DNA of 64,000 nt from Andreprevotia chitinilytica DSM 18519 (GTDB lineage: Bacteria; Pseudomonadota; Gammaproteobacteria; Burkholderiales; Chitinibacteraceae), in the NCBI RefSeq assembly GCF_000711875.1, contig NZ_JONM01000003.1:1-64000 (forward strand). The letters are read 5' to 3'. Position 1 is the first letter of the stretch; the number at the start of each line of letters is the position of its first letter. Positions 9,195-17,403 of this stretch are shown here, one piece after another. Made by a program: the position numbers and the translations under genes. The notes under the pieces were generated by a model. The model was given only the letters and a program-made list of their open reading frames with translations, was not told where the DNA came from and did not search any database.

Positions 9195-10229
9195 ATGCTA
9201 ACCATGACTGCCTTCCCCATTACCTCCGCCCCATGGGGCGACGCTACCCTGTACACCCTGCGCAATGCCCAAGGCATGCGAGTGACCATCAGCGACCTCG
9301 GCGCGACGATGGTCAACTGGTTCGCCCCCGATCGCTCCGGGCGCATGGCTGATGTGCTGCTGGGCTGGAACGAGCAAGCGCAATATCGCGACAACAGCTG
9401 CTACTTCGGCAGCGTGGTCGGGCGCTGGGCCAACCGGATTCGCGATGGCCGCTTTACGCTGGATGGCGTGGATTATCAGGTGGATCAGAATCAGGGCCAA
9501 ACGCATCTGCATGGCGGGCACACGGGCTTCCATCACCGTCGCTGGCATGCCAAGACCGAAGGCGATACCTTGCATTTGTCGCTGGTGTCGCCCGAAGGCG
9601 ATGCCGGTTTCCCCGGCACCTTGCACACCGAAGTGAGCTACCGGCTCGATGACGAGGGCACGCTGCTGCTGGATTACTGCGCGGTGAGCGATGCGGCGAC
9701 GCCGGTCAATCTGACGTCACACGCCTATTTCAACCTCAACGGCGGCGAAGCGGGCATTGGCGATCATCTGATCCAGATCGACGCCGACGAATATCTCAAG
9801 ATCGACAGTGTTTCCATTCCGGTCGAACAGGTTGATGTGGCGGGTAGTGCATTCGATTTCCGCCAGCCCGCACCCATCGGTACGCGGCTGGATTGGCCGG
9901 ATGGGCAGTTGGCGCTCGCCAGTGGCTTCGATCATTGCTATTGCCTGAATGGCGAGGCCAATCGACTGCGGCCCGTCGCGACTGTTTACGACCCGACCTC
10001 CGGCCGTGAACTGACCGTGGCGACCAGCGAGCGCGGTTTGCAGTTCTATACCGGCAACTTTCTGGACGGCGTTGCTGGCCGGCGCGATTACCGCTCGCAC
10101 GATGGCTTTTGCCTGGAGGCGCAGGCGTATCCGGATCAGGTGAATGGGGCGGATGCCGAGCGGGCGATCTTGCGGCCGGGGGAGATGTATCGGCAGCAGA
10201 CGAGTTATCGGCTTGGGGTGCGGCGGTAA
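9195..10229 (+). CDS. galM: Aldose 1-epimerase (mutarotase)
   Basis: The 344-residue protein interconverts alpha and beta anomers of aldoses, here plausibly presenting alpha-xylose to XylA. Family segments are GRWANRIRDGRFTLDG, QTHLHGGHTGFHHRRW (His), NLTSHAYFNLNG (catalytic His), GFDHCYCLNG (Asp) and FCLEAQAYPDQVN (catalytic Glu). Two starts are possible, 9195 (MLTM) and 9204 (MTAF); neither has a clear ribosome binding site. No signal peptide is seen, so it should be cytoplasmic. It probably forms a unit with xylR. Confidence 0.9.
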   Translation: MLTMTAFPITSAPWGDATLYTLRNAQGMRVTISDLGATMVNWFAPDRSGRMADVLLGWNEQAQYRDNSCYFGSVVGRWANRIRDGRFTLDGVDYQVDQNQGQTHLHGGHTGFHHRRWHAKTEGDTLHLSLVSPEGDAGFPGTLHTEVSYRLDDEGTLLLDYCAVSDAATPVNLTSHAYFNLNGGEAGIGDHLIQIDADEYLKIDSVSIPVEQVDVAGSAFDFRQPAPIGTRLDWPDGQLALASGFDHCYCLNGEANRLRPVATVYDPTSGRELTVATSERGLQFYTGNFLDGVAGRRDYRSHDGFCLEAQAYPDQVNGADAERAILRPGEMYRQQTSYRLGVRR

Positions 10230-10310
10230 GGGTTGAGTTAGGCGATAAAGTTATGCGCCTATGGCGCGGTTAAAGGCGTTACAGCGGGAGTTCGTCCCGC
10301 GGGCCGACTC

Positions 10311-10336
10311 ACTTTCTTTGTCTCGCCAAAGAAAGT
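10311..10336. repeat. CTTTCTTTG hairpin repeat
   Basis: ACTTTCTTTG (10311-10320) pairs exactly with CAAAGAAAGT (10327-10336) around a six-base loop, followed by AAGCCAAGAAAGGCGACCC. This sequence type is familiar as a widespread intergenic repeat in beta- and gammaproteobacteria (recollection, not searched). Confidence 0.6.
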
Positions 10337-10596
10337 AAGCCAAGAAAGGCGACCCTGCAAAAGCGTCTGTCGCAAGCGCCAGATTCCCCCGCCAGCCAGC
10401 CCGTCACGGGCGGGAATCGAAAACTCGGGCTAAAGCCCTCAAACACTCGATCCCCGACCCCCCCGTGCCGGACTGTCTGGCGGGGCGCTTTTGAAAGGGG
10501 GGCAGACCATCTACTCCCCGGCCCTCTTCTTGAAGAAGAGGGTGACTTGGGTTGATGCAGCAATGGTGTTTCGTGTTGCGATGCTAGTGTTTTCCT

Positions 10597-10638
10597 CCCC
10601 TCGCCCGTTTACGGGAGAGGGGCTGGGGGTGAGGGTGC
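10597..10638. repeat. Interspersed CCCTC palindrome, copy 2
   Basis: CCCCTCGCCCGTTTACGGGA continues into GAGGGGCTGGGGGTGAGGG. It is a diverged copy of the 6175-6210 repeat, with the same hairpin followed by a third GAGGG arm. Confidence 0.6.
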
Positions 10639-10743
10639 TTGCAAAGGGCCAAGTTCGTTACGGCGCAATGCCCTGCGGGGATTGCGCCCCAGGCTCAGGT
10701 GCTTTGCTCGATCGCAAACAGGCTCTGAGAGCCAAACGTTCGA

Positions 10744-11901
10744 TCAGGCGATCAACCGTTCCAGCACACCCAGATAAACCTGCGACAGCTTCGGCACATC
10801 CTCGACCGCCACGCACTCGTTGAGCTTGTGGATGGTCTTGTTGATCGGGCCGAATTCGACCACTTCCGGGCAATGCTTGGCGATGAAACGACCATCCGAT
10901 GTGCCACCGGTGGTGTTGAGCTGTGGCTCGAAGCCGACCACGTCTTTCACCGCGCCCTTGATCGCATGGATCAGCTGGCCGTGATCGGTGAGGAAGGGTT
11001 CGCCAGACAATGACCAAGCCAATTCATAGTCAAAATCGAACGCATCGAGAATCGCATGCACCTTGGCCTTCAGGCTGTCAGCAGTGTTCTCGGTGCTGAA
11101 GCGGAAGTTGAACAAGGCTTCGGCCGTGCCGGGAATGACGTTGGTCGCGCCGGTGCCGCTGTGCAGGTTCGAGACTTGCCAGGTGGTCGGCGGGAAGTAG
11201 GCATTGCCTTTATCCCACTCGGTCTCGGCCAATTTGGCCAAGGCCGGGGCGATCAGGTGGATCGGGTTGTTGGCGAGGTGCGGGTAGGCGATATGCCCTT
11301 GCACGCCATGCACGGTCAGGTGGCCGGAGAGCGAGCCGCGGCGGCCGTTCTTGATGGTGTCGCCGAACACTTCCGCGCTGGTCGGTTCGCCGACGATGCA
11401 GTAATCGATGGCTTCACCACGGGCCTTGAGCGCTTCGACCACTTTGACGGTGCCATCGTGCGCCGGGCCTTCTTCGTCCGAGGTGATCAGGAAGGCGATC
11501 GAGCCCTTCGGCTTGGGATTCTTGGCGAGGAAGGCTTCGGTCGCAGTCACGAAGGCGGCGAGCGAGGCTTTCATGTCGGCCGAGCCGCGCCCGAACAGGT
11601 GACCGTCGCGGATATCCGGCGAGAACGGGTCGGAGTGCCAGCGGTCGAGCGGGCCGGTGGGGACGACGTCGGTATGGCCGGCGAACATTAGCACCGGGCC
11701 GGCATCGCCCAAGCGTGCCCACAGGTTGTCGACATCGCCGAAGCGCATCGGCTCGATCTTGAAACCGAGGGCTTCCAGTCGCCTTGCCATGATCTGCTGG
11801 CAGTTGGCGTCGTCCGGCGTGACGGATGCTTGTTTCAGTAGCTGGACCGTAAGTGCCAGCGTGGGGTCCGGTTGCGCCGGAGCGTTTGATTCAACAGCCA
11901 T
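10744..11901 (-). CDS. dapE: Succinyl-diaminopimelate desuccinylase
   Basis: The 385-residue M20-family zinc hydrolase converts N-succinyl-LL-2,6-diaminopimelate to LL-diaminopimelate and succinate, for lysine and peptidoglycan synthesis. Metal ligands and catalytic residues are visible: His76 and Asp78 in [11 protein letters not shown], Asp109 in [10 protein letters not shown], Glu143/Glu144 in [11 protein letters not shown], and the C-terminal His in [22 protein letters not shown] is the substrate-site segment. The ATG shares one base with the stop of the upstream ArsC/Spx-like gene (TAATG), so the two are translationally coupled. Confidence 0.95.
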   Translation of the reverse strand: MAVESNAPAQPDPTLALTVQLLKQASVTPDDANCQQIMARRLEALGFKIEPMRFGDVDNLWARLGDAGPVLMFAGHTDVVPTGPLDRWHSDPFSPDIRDGHLFGRGSADMKASLAAFVTATEAFLAKNPKPKGSIAFLITSDEEGPAHDGTVKVVEALKARGEAIDYCIVGEPTSAEVFGDTIKNGRRGSLSGHLTVHGVQGHIAYPHLANNPIHLIAPALAKLAETEWDKGNAYFPPTTWQVSNLHSGTGATNVIPGTAEALFNFRFSTENTADSLKAKVHAILDAFDFDYELAWSLSGEPFLTDHGQLIHAIKGAVKDVVGFEPQLNTTGGTSDGRFIAKHCPEVVEFGPINKTIHKLNECVAVEDVPKLSQVYLGVLERLIA

Positions 11902-12245
11902 TATTTCTGCAATGCCTCGTAGCGTTCGGGTGTGAATCCGACAAAAACCCCGCCATTGTAGTCAAGTACCGGCCGTTTGATGACAGATGGATTAGCGAGC
12001 ATCACGGCAATGGCGGAATCGGCATCGACGACACTCGCCTTGGTGGCGTCGTCGAGCTTGCGCCAGGTGGTGCCGGCCTTGTTCACCAGCGGCTCCCAGC
12101 CGATCTTGCCGATCCAGCTGGTCAAGAGTTCGGGCGTGACGCCGTCTTTCTTGAAATCGTGCCAGTCGTAGGCGACTTCTTTGTTAGCCAGCCAGGTGCG
12201 GGCTTTCTTGACGGTGTCGCAATTGGGAATGCCGTAGAGCTTCAT
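11901..12245 (-). CDS. ArsC/Spx-family protein (YffB-like)
   Basis: The 114-residue protein is a thioredoxin-fold member of the ArsC/Spx group: [19 protein letters not shown] at the start, [18 protein letters not shown] mid-protein, and [13 protein letters not shown], where the Arg-Pro is the family signature. Only one N-terminal cysteine is present (Cys9), as in E. coli YffB, so arsenate reductase activity is unlikely. Coupling to dapE is the common genomic arrangement of this family and its meaning is unknown. A glutathione-dependent thiol role is family inference. Confidence 0.85.
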   Translation of the reverse strand: MKLYGIPNCDTVKKARTWLANKEVAYDWHDFKKDGVTPELLTSWIGKIGWEPLVNKAGTTWRKLDDATKASVVDADSAIAVMLANPSVIKRPVLDYNGGVFVGFTPERYEALQK

Positions 12246-12290
12246 CTGTGTTCCTGTGTGTCGCGCGCCATTGCCGGGCAGAAACGGCGC

Positions 12291-12311
12291 GAGGCCGCAG
12301 GGTGCGGCCTC
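12291..12311 (-). terminator. GC-rich hairpin after pilU, possible terminator
   Basis: GAGGCCGC and GCGGCCTC (exact 8-bp arms) enclose five bases, about 40 bases after the pilU stop. Only three T residues follow on the minus strand, so termination would be weak. Confidence 0.4.
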
Positions 12312-12349
12312 GGTGCGGGTGGCGATGTATGAGACGAGCGAATTGTGCC

Positions 12350-13513
12350 TCAGTGCAATTCGATATTGAAGTCGGCGTCGATCGCTTGCGGAGGCGGGGC
12401 GGAGGCCAGCGCGGATTCATTGGGCGCCGGGCGCGGCGGCGGGGTGAGGTCTTCCGGCTTGGCGTTGTTCACCATCCACGAGAGATTGGTGGCCGAATCG
12501 GCGTTGCGTAGCGCTTCGTCCAGTTCGATCTCGCCGCTGATGTAGAGCCGGAACAGCGCTTGCTCGAATGTCACCGAGCCTTCGGTCAGCGATTGCTCCA
12601 TGGCTTCCTTGATCTCGGACAGCTGGCCGTTGCGGATCAATTCGGCGATGCGCGGGGTGTTGAGCATGACTTCGACCGCCGGTACGAGTTTGCCTTCCTT
12701 GTTGCGTATCAGTCGTTGCGAAACGATGGCCCGCAACGAGGTCGATAGATCGTACAGCAGCGATTCGCGCGCATCCTGCGGGAAGAAGTTCACGATGCGG
12801 CTCATCGAGTGGTAGCTGTTGTTGGCGTGCAGGGTCGACAGGCACAAGTGACCGGCCTGGGCGTACTGCATGGCATGCATCATGGTTTCGCGGTCGCGGA
12901 TTTCACCGATCATCAGCACGTTTGGCGCTTCGCGCATGGCGTTTTTCAACGCATCGCCGTAGCTCTTGGTGTCGATGCCGACCTCGCGCTGGTTGAACAG
13001 CGACTTCTTGTGCGGGTGCATGAACTCGACCGGGTCTTCCAGCGTGAGGATATGGCCGGCGTGGTTGGTGTTGCGGTAGTTGAGCATCGACGCCATGGTC
13101 GACGACTTGCCCGACCCGGTCGCGCCAACCACGAGGATGATGCCGTGCTTTTGCATCACCAGGTCTTGCAGCACCTCGGGCATGCGCAGCTCGGCAATCG
13201 ATGGCGGCTCGACCCGGATATACCGCGCCACCATCGCCACTGCGCCGCGCGCCCGGAACACGTTGATCCGGAAGCGCCCGACGCCCGGCACCGGCACCGC
13301 GAAGTTCATTTCCCAGTCTCTTTCGAACTCGGCGATCTGCTCCGGAGTCATCAACTGGTACACCAGCTGCTTGACGTGATCGGCGTTCAATACCTGGTTG
13401 TTGGCCGGTCTACAGTTGCCGTTGATCTTGATGACGACTGGCGAGTGCGATGCCAGAAACAGATCGGATGCCTGATGTTCGGCCATCAGCTTGAAAAACG
13501 GCAACAGGTTCAT
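12350..13513 (-). CDS. pilU: Type IV pilus retraction ATPase PilU
   Basis: The 387-residue PilT/PilU-type secretion ATPase powers retraction of type IV pili at the inner membrane. It shows Walker A GATGSGKSS (130-138), the Asp box LTLEDPVEF (157-164), Walker B MIGEIRDRET (201-210) and the His box HLCLSTLHA (222-230). The Pro/Ala-rich C-terminal tail (residues 360-387) and the N-terminal MNLLPFFKLMAEHQASDLFL favour PilU over PilT. PilT is not beside it. Here it lies 32 bases after fadD and before an ArsC-like gene, away from other pilus genes. Confidence 0.88.
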   Translation of the reverse strand: MNLLPFFKLMAEHQASDLFLASHSPVVIKINGNCRPANNQVLNADHVKQLVYQLMTPEQIAEFERDWEMNFAVPVPGVGRFRINVFRARGAVAMVARYIRVEPPSIAELRMPEVLQDLVMQKHGIILVVGATGSGKSSTMASMLNYRNTNHAGHILTLEDPVEFMHPHKKSLFNQREVGIDTKSYGDALKNAMREAPNVLMIGEIRDRETMMHAMQYAQAGHLCLSTLHANNSYHSMSRIVNFFPQDARESLLYDLSTSLRAIVSQRLIRNKEGKLVPAVEVMLNTPRIAELIRNGQLSEIKEAMEQSLTEGSVTFEQALFRLYISGEIELDEALRNADSATNLSWMVNNAKPEDLTPPPRPAPNESALASAPPPQAIDADFNIELH

Positions 13514-13545
13514 GGCAGCGGTCCTGGGTAGGTTCGCGTGGGCGA

Positions 13546-15213
13546 TTAATTCGGCCTGAGTTCCCGGCGCAGAATCTTGCCCACGTTGGATTTTGGCAAT
13601 TGGTCACGGAATTCGACCTGACGCGGCACCTTGTAGCTGGTCAGCCGCTCGCGGGCGAATTCGATCACGCTTTTTTCAGTCAAAGCCGGGTCTTTCTTGA
13701 CGATGAAGACTTTCACCGCCTCGCCGGATTTGTCATCCGGCACGCCGATACAAGCAACTTCGACGATACCGGGGTGTTCGGCAATCGCATCTTCGACTTC
13801 GTTGGGATAAACGTTGAAGCCGGAGACCAGAATCATGTCCTTCTTGCGGTCGGCAATCCGGAAAAAGCCGGTCGGCGACATGATCGCCACATCGCCAGTG
13901 GCGAGATAACCGTCCTCGCCGAGTACCTTGGCGGTTTCATCCGGTCGCTGCCAGTAGCCTTTCATGACTTGCGGGCCCTTGATGAAGAGCTCGCCTGCTT
14001 CGCCGGCTGGCAACACCGCGCCCGTGTCGTTGCGGATCTGCGCATCGGTCGACGGGATCGGGAGGCCGATCATGCCATTGTATTCCTTGAGCGTCATCGG
14101 ATTGATCATCGCTGCCGGCGAGGTTTCAGTCAGGCCATACGCCTCGACCAGCGGCGTTTTGGTGATTTGCTTCCATTTGTCCGCGACTGCGTGCTGCACC
14201 GCCATGCCGCCGCCGAGTGCGAGCTTCCAAGTGGAGAAATCAAGCTTGGCAAAGTCGGCGTTGTTGAGGAGCGCATTGAAGAGCGTGTTCACGCCGGTGA
14301 TGCAGGTGACGCGATACTTGCCCATTTCCTTGACGAAACCGGGGATGTCGCGCGGATTGGTGATCAACAGGTTGGTCGCGCCAACCTTGGAGAACACCAT
14401 GCAATTCGCTGTCAAACAGAAGATGTGATAAAGCGGCAGGGCGGTGACGATGAGTTCTTTGCCTTCGTCCACCGCATCCTTGATCCAGGCATGTGCCTGC
14501 TGCATGTTGGAGACGATATTGCCGTGGGTGAGCATCGCACCCTTGGCGACGCCGGTGGTGCCACCGGTGTATTGCAGGAAGGCGATGTCTTCATGCGTCA
14601 ACGTCACCGGGGTGAGCTTGGCGTTGCGGCCACGCGCCAGCGCGGTGTTGAAATCGATGGAGCCTGGCAGCGAGAAGGCCGGCACCATTTTCTTCACATA
14701 TTTGACGGCAGCGTTGATGAGCCAGCGTTTCGGGATGGGCAGGAGATCACCGATCTCGGTCACGATCACTTGCTTGAGCGAGGCTTTGTCGTGTGCTTCG
14801 GTCTTTTCGAGCGTGTGGGCGAAATTGGCGAGGATGAGGATGGCCTCGGCGCCCGAATCCTTGAGTTGATGGCCCAGCTCGCGTGGCGTGTAGAGGGGAT
14901 TCACGTTCACGACGATCAGACCGGCTTTGAGAATGCCGAAAATCGCCGCCGGGTATTGCAGCAGATTGGGCATCATCACCGCCACGCGTGCGCCGCGCGG
15001 CAGTTTGAGATCGTTCTGGAGATAAGAGGCGAAGGCCGTGGCCAGGCGATCGAGCTCTGAATAGGTGATCGCGTGTCCCATGTTGATGAAGGCGTCGCGG
15101 TCAGGAAAACGGGCTACGGTGCGGTCCATCACGGCCGGAATCGAGCCGAATTCATGAATGTCTACTTCTTGGGGAATTCCTTGCGGGTAGCTCGCGAGCC
15201 AAGGCCTATCCAT
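13546..15213 (-). CDS. fadD: Long-chain fatty acid-CoA ligase
   Basis: The 555-residue adenylate-forming enzyme activates fatty acids with ATP and CoA. The AMP-binding motif YTGGTTGVAKGAM begins at Tyr215. AYGLTETSPAAM is the A5-type motif. GYLATGDVAIMSPTGFFRIA and RKKDMILVSGFNVYPNEVE are the hinge and FACS motif, and a C-terminal SNVGKILRREL carries the catalytic Lys. Start ATG 15213 follows AGAGGAGA. The length matches FadD (about 560). It is the first gene of the minus-strand group ending in dapE and diverges from rimP. Confidence 0.93.
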   Translation of the reverse strand: MDRPWLASYPQGIPQEVDIHEFGSIPAVMDRTVARFPDRDAFINMGHAITYSELDRLATAFASYLQNDLKLPRGARVAVMMPNLLQYPAAIFGILKAGLIVVNVNPLYTPRELGHQLKDSGAEAILILANFAHTLEKTEAHDKASLKQVIVTEIGDLLPIPKRWLINAAVKYVKKMVPAFSLPGSIDFNTALARGRNAKLTPVTLTHEDIAFLQYTGGTTGVAKGAMLTHGNIVSNMQQAHAWIKDAVDEGKELIVTALPLYHIFCLTANCMVFSKVGATNLLITNPRDIPGFVKEMGKYRVTCITGVNTLFNALLNNADFAKLDFSTWKLALGGGMAVQHAVADKWKQITKTPLVEAYGLTETSPAAMINPMTLKEYNGMIGLPIPSTDAQIRNDTGAVLPAGEAGELFIKGPQVMKGYWQRPDETAKVLGEDGYLATGDVAIMSPTGFFRIADRKKDMILVSGFNVYPNEVEDAIAEHPGIVEVACIGVPDDKSGEAVKVFIVKKDPALTEKSVIEFARERLTSYKVPRQVEFRDQLPKSNVGKILRRELRPN

Positions 15214-15286
15214 TCAATTATCTCCTCTGGGTAATTCGTAACTGTAGTGACGTCGGCTGCCAGGCAGCAAGCGACAAGAGCGACTA

Positions 15287-15316
15287 GTTTCGCCAAGTGG
15301 TTGTTTCTGTTAGAAT
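15287..15316 (+). promoter_or_regulatory. Promoter of the rimP-nusA-infB operon
   Basis: An extended -10 TGTTAGAAT has its hexamer TAGAAT at 15311-15316. The -35 region is poor (GTTTCG/TTTCGC), as is common when an extended -10 is present. The expected start near 15322 gives a leader of about 100 bases. Confidence 0.55.
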
Positions 15317-15321
15317 CGGGG

Positions 15322-15420
15322 CTATTCCCTATTAGGCGGTATGAACAGGGGAGTCCTTTGGAAATGGGCGCAGTTTTGCAGCCCATTTTTTGTTTGTGGC
15401 GTTTGTGAACGAAGGAAAGT
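15322..15420 (+). promoter_or_regulatory. rimP leader with a terminator-like hairpin (candidate attenuator)
   Basis: Before the rimP ATG, AAATGGGCGC (15362-15371) pairs with GCAGCCCATTT (15378-15388, one bulged A) and is followed by an uninterrupted T-run (15386-15391). This is a complete intrinsic terminator inside the leader. Upstream, GGGGCTATTCCCT and AGGGGAGTCC could form a competing structure. A putative attenuator called the rimP leader is known in enterobacteria (Rfam, recollection). An equivalent here is an inference from sequence alone. Confidence 0.5.
15364..15408 (+). CDS. Possible 14-codon leader peptide overlapping the rimP attenuator hairpin
   Basis: AGGGGAG at 15347-15353 lies ten bases before an ATG that reads MGAVLQPIFCLWRL and stops at 15406-15408, twelve bases before the rimP start. 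The frame covers the whole terminator hairpin, so translating ribosomes would disrupt it. There is no evidence of expression. It may be chance. Confidence 0.2.
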   Translation: MGAVLQPIFCLWRL

Positions 15421-15852
15421 ATGGCCAATTTGCAAGACGTGCTGGATTCGACGCTGCCGGGCCTCGGTTACGAGCTGGTCGATCTGGAACTGGCGCACAA
15501 CGGCCTGGTGCGCCTTTTTATCGACAAGCCGGGCGGCATCACGGTAGACGACTGCGTGACAGTGAGCAATCACCTGTCGCGCTTGCTCATGGTTGAAAAC
15601 ATTCCCTATGAGCGCTTGGAGGTGTCGTCACCCGGCCTGGATCGGGCGCTGAAAAAACCGGAGGACTTCGTCCGTTACGCCGGTCAGAAAGTAAAAGTGA
15701 GATTGCGGATGCCACTGCCGGACAAGCGCAAGCGTTTTGTCGGCACGCTCGTTGGCTTTGAAGACGACGCGGTGGTGGTGGAAGTGGATGGCGAGCAGCT
15801 GAAGCTGCCGCAAGCACAAATCGACAAAGTGCGGCTTGAGCCGCAGTTTTGA
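15421..15852 (+). CDS. rimP: Ribosome maturation factor RimP
   Basis: The 143-residue protein assists 30S subunit assembly. It begins [20 protein letters not shown] and contains the family segments [56 protein letters not shown] and the C-terminal SH3-like part [20 protein letters not shown]. The ATG follows GAAGGAAAG. It is first in the rimP-nusA-infB operon, the order conserved across proteobacteria. Confidence 0.95.
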   Translation: MANLQDVLDSTLPGLGYELVDLELAHNGLVRLFIDKPGGITVDDCVTVSNHLSRLLMVENIPYERLEVSSPGLDRALKKPEDFVRYAGQKVKVRLRMPLPDKRKRFVGTLVGFEDDAVVVEVDGEQLKLPQAQIDKVRLEPQF

Positions 15853-15903
15853 GTTTGCAAGCATATTGGACGCTTGTGCGGGCTTTGGAAGGGTAAATGA
15901 ACA

Positions 15904-17376
15904 ATGAGCCGTGAAATCCTGTTGCTGGTCGATGCACTGGCACGTGAAAAGAATGTAGAGAAAGACGTAGTGTTTACCGCGCTGGAAATGGCGCTGGCAT
16001 CTGCCACCAAGAAACGTTACGAAGATGAAGTGGATATTCGCGTCGAAATCGATCGCGATACGGGCGATTACCGCTCGTTCCGCGTCTGGACCGTGGTGGA
16101 AGACAACGACCACGAGGAGCCAAGCCGCCAGATCGCCATTACCGATGCACCGGATTACGACAAGGATCTGCAGTTGGGCGAAACCTGGGAAGAAGAGCTG
16201 GAGCCCATCGAGTTCGGCCGCATCGGCGCGCAAACCGCCAAGCAGGTCATTTTGCAAAAGATCCGCGATGCGGAGCGTGAGCAGAATCTGAACGATTTCC
16301 TGCAACGTCGCGAACATATCGTTTCGGGCAACATCAAGCGCATCGAGCGTGGCAACGCCATCATCGAACTCGGCAAGCTGGAAGCCATCCTGCCGCGCGA
16401 TCAGATGATCCCGAAGGAAAACCTGCGTGTTGGCGACCGTGTACGCGCCTTCCTGCTGCGTATCGATCGTCTGGGCCGTGGCCCGATGCTGGTGCTGTCG
16501 CGTACCGTGCCGGATTTCATGGCCAAGCTGTTCGAGATGGAAGTGCCGGAAATCGAAAACGGCCTGATCGAACTCAAGGGCGTGGCGCGTGATGCCGGCG
16601 CCCGCGCCAAGATCGCCGTCAAGTCGAACGACCAGCGCGTTGATCCGCAAGGTACTTGTATCGGCGTGCGTGGTACTCGCGTCAACGCGGTGACCAATGA
16701 ACTTGCCGGCGAGCGCGTCGACATCATCCTGTGGTCGCCAGACCCGGCCCAGTTCGTCATCGGCGCGCTGAGCCCGGCCGAAGTGAATTCGATCATCGTC
16801 GACGAAGACAACCACAGCATGGACGTGGTGGTCGACGAAGACAATCTCGCGATGGCAATCGGCCGTGGCGGTCAGAACGTGAAGCTTGCTTCCGAGCTGA
16901 CCGGCTGGAAGCTCAACATCATGACCGTCGAGCAAGCCGAAGAGAAACACGAAGAAGAGTTCACCAAGGTGCGCGAACTCTTCATGCAGGCGCTCGACGT
17001 CGATGAAGACGTGGCCGACGTGCTGGTGCAAGAAGGCTTCAACACACTGGAAGAAGTCGCCTACGTACCGCTGGCCGAAATGCTGGAGATCGAAGGCTTT
17101 GACGAAGACACCGTCAACGAGCTGCGTTCCCGCGCTCGCGATGCCTTGCTCACGCAAGCCATCGTTCGCGAAGAAAAGCTCGAGCATCAGGCTGAAGATT
17201 TGAAGACCCTGGACGGCATGACGGCAGAACTCGCCGCTGCGCTGGCCGAACACGATATCCACACGCGCGACGACCTGGCCGAACTTGCCGTGGACGAGCT
17301 GACCGAAATCACCGACATCGATGAAGAAGCAGCGAAGCAACTGATTCTGAAGGCCCGCGAGCACTGGTTCGCGTAA
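15904..17376 (+). CDS. nusA: Transcription termination/antitermination factor NusA
   Basis: The 490-residue protein binds RNA polymerase and modulates pausing, termination and antitermination. It shows an N-terminal polymerase-binding domain, an S1 domain around residues 135-200 ([20 protein letters not shown]), KH domains with [20 protein letters not shown] and [20 protein letters not shown], and two C-terminal acidic helix-hairpin repeats ([17 protein letters not shown] and [20 protein letters not shown]), as in full-length proteobacterial NusA. It lies 51 bases after rimP and 27 bases before infB. Confidence 0.97.
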   Translation: MSREILLLVDALAREKNVEKDVVFTALEMALASATKKRYEDEVDIRVEIDRDTGDYRSFRVWTVVEDNDHEEPSRQIAITDAPDYDKDLQLGETWEEELEPIEFGRIGAQTAKQVILQKIRDAEREQNLNDFLQRREHIVSGNIKRIERGNAIIELGKLEAILPRDQMIPKENLRVGDRVRAFLLRIDRLGRGPMLVLSRTVPDFMAKLFEMEVPEIENGLIELKGVARDAGARAKIAVKSNDQRVDPQGTCIGVRGTRVNAVTNELAGERVDIILWSPDPAQFVIGALSPAEVNSIIVDEDNHSMDVVVDEDNLAMAIGRGGQNVKLASELTGWKLNIMTVEQAEEKHEEEFTKVRELFMQALDVDEDVADVLVQEGFNTLEEVAYVPLAEMLEIEGFDEDTVNELRSRARDALLTQAIVREEKLEHQAEDLKTLDGMTAELAAALAEHDIHTRDDLAELAVDELTEITDIDEEAAKQLILKAREHWFA

Positions 17377-17403
17377 TTGCTCGTTGAGGGCTGGGAGAAA
17401 TGC

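Larger units (their letters stand above)
10230..10743. other. 514-base gene-free gap containing four separate palindromes
   Basis: Convergent galM (plus) and dapE (minus) are separated by repeat-rich DNA: a GCGGGA/TCCCGC hairpin (10284-10300), an ACTTTCTTTG/CAAAGAAAGT hairpin (10311-10336), a perfect 21-base palindrome centred in CTTCTTGAAGAAG (10522-10542), and a second copy of the CCCTC/GAGGG repeat (10597-10638). No ORF has a ribosome binding site or recognisable product. No canonical terminator with a T-run was seen. Confidence 0.7.
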
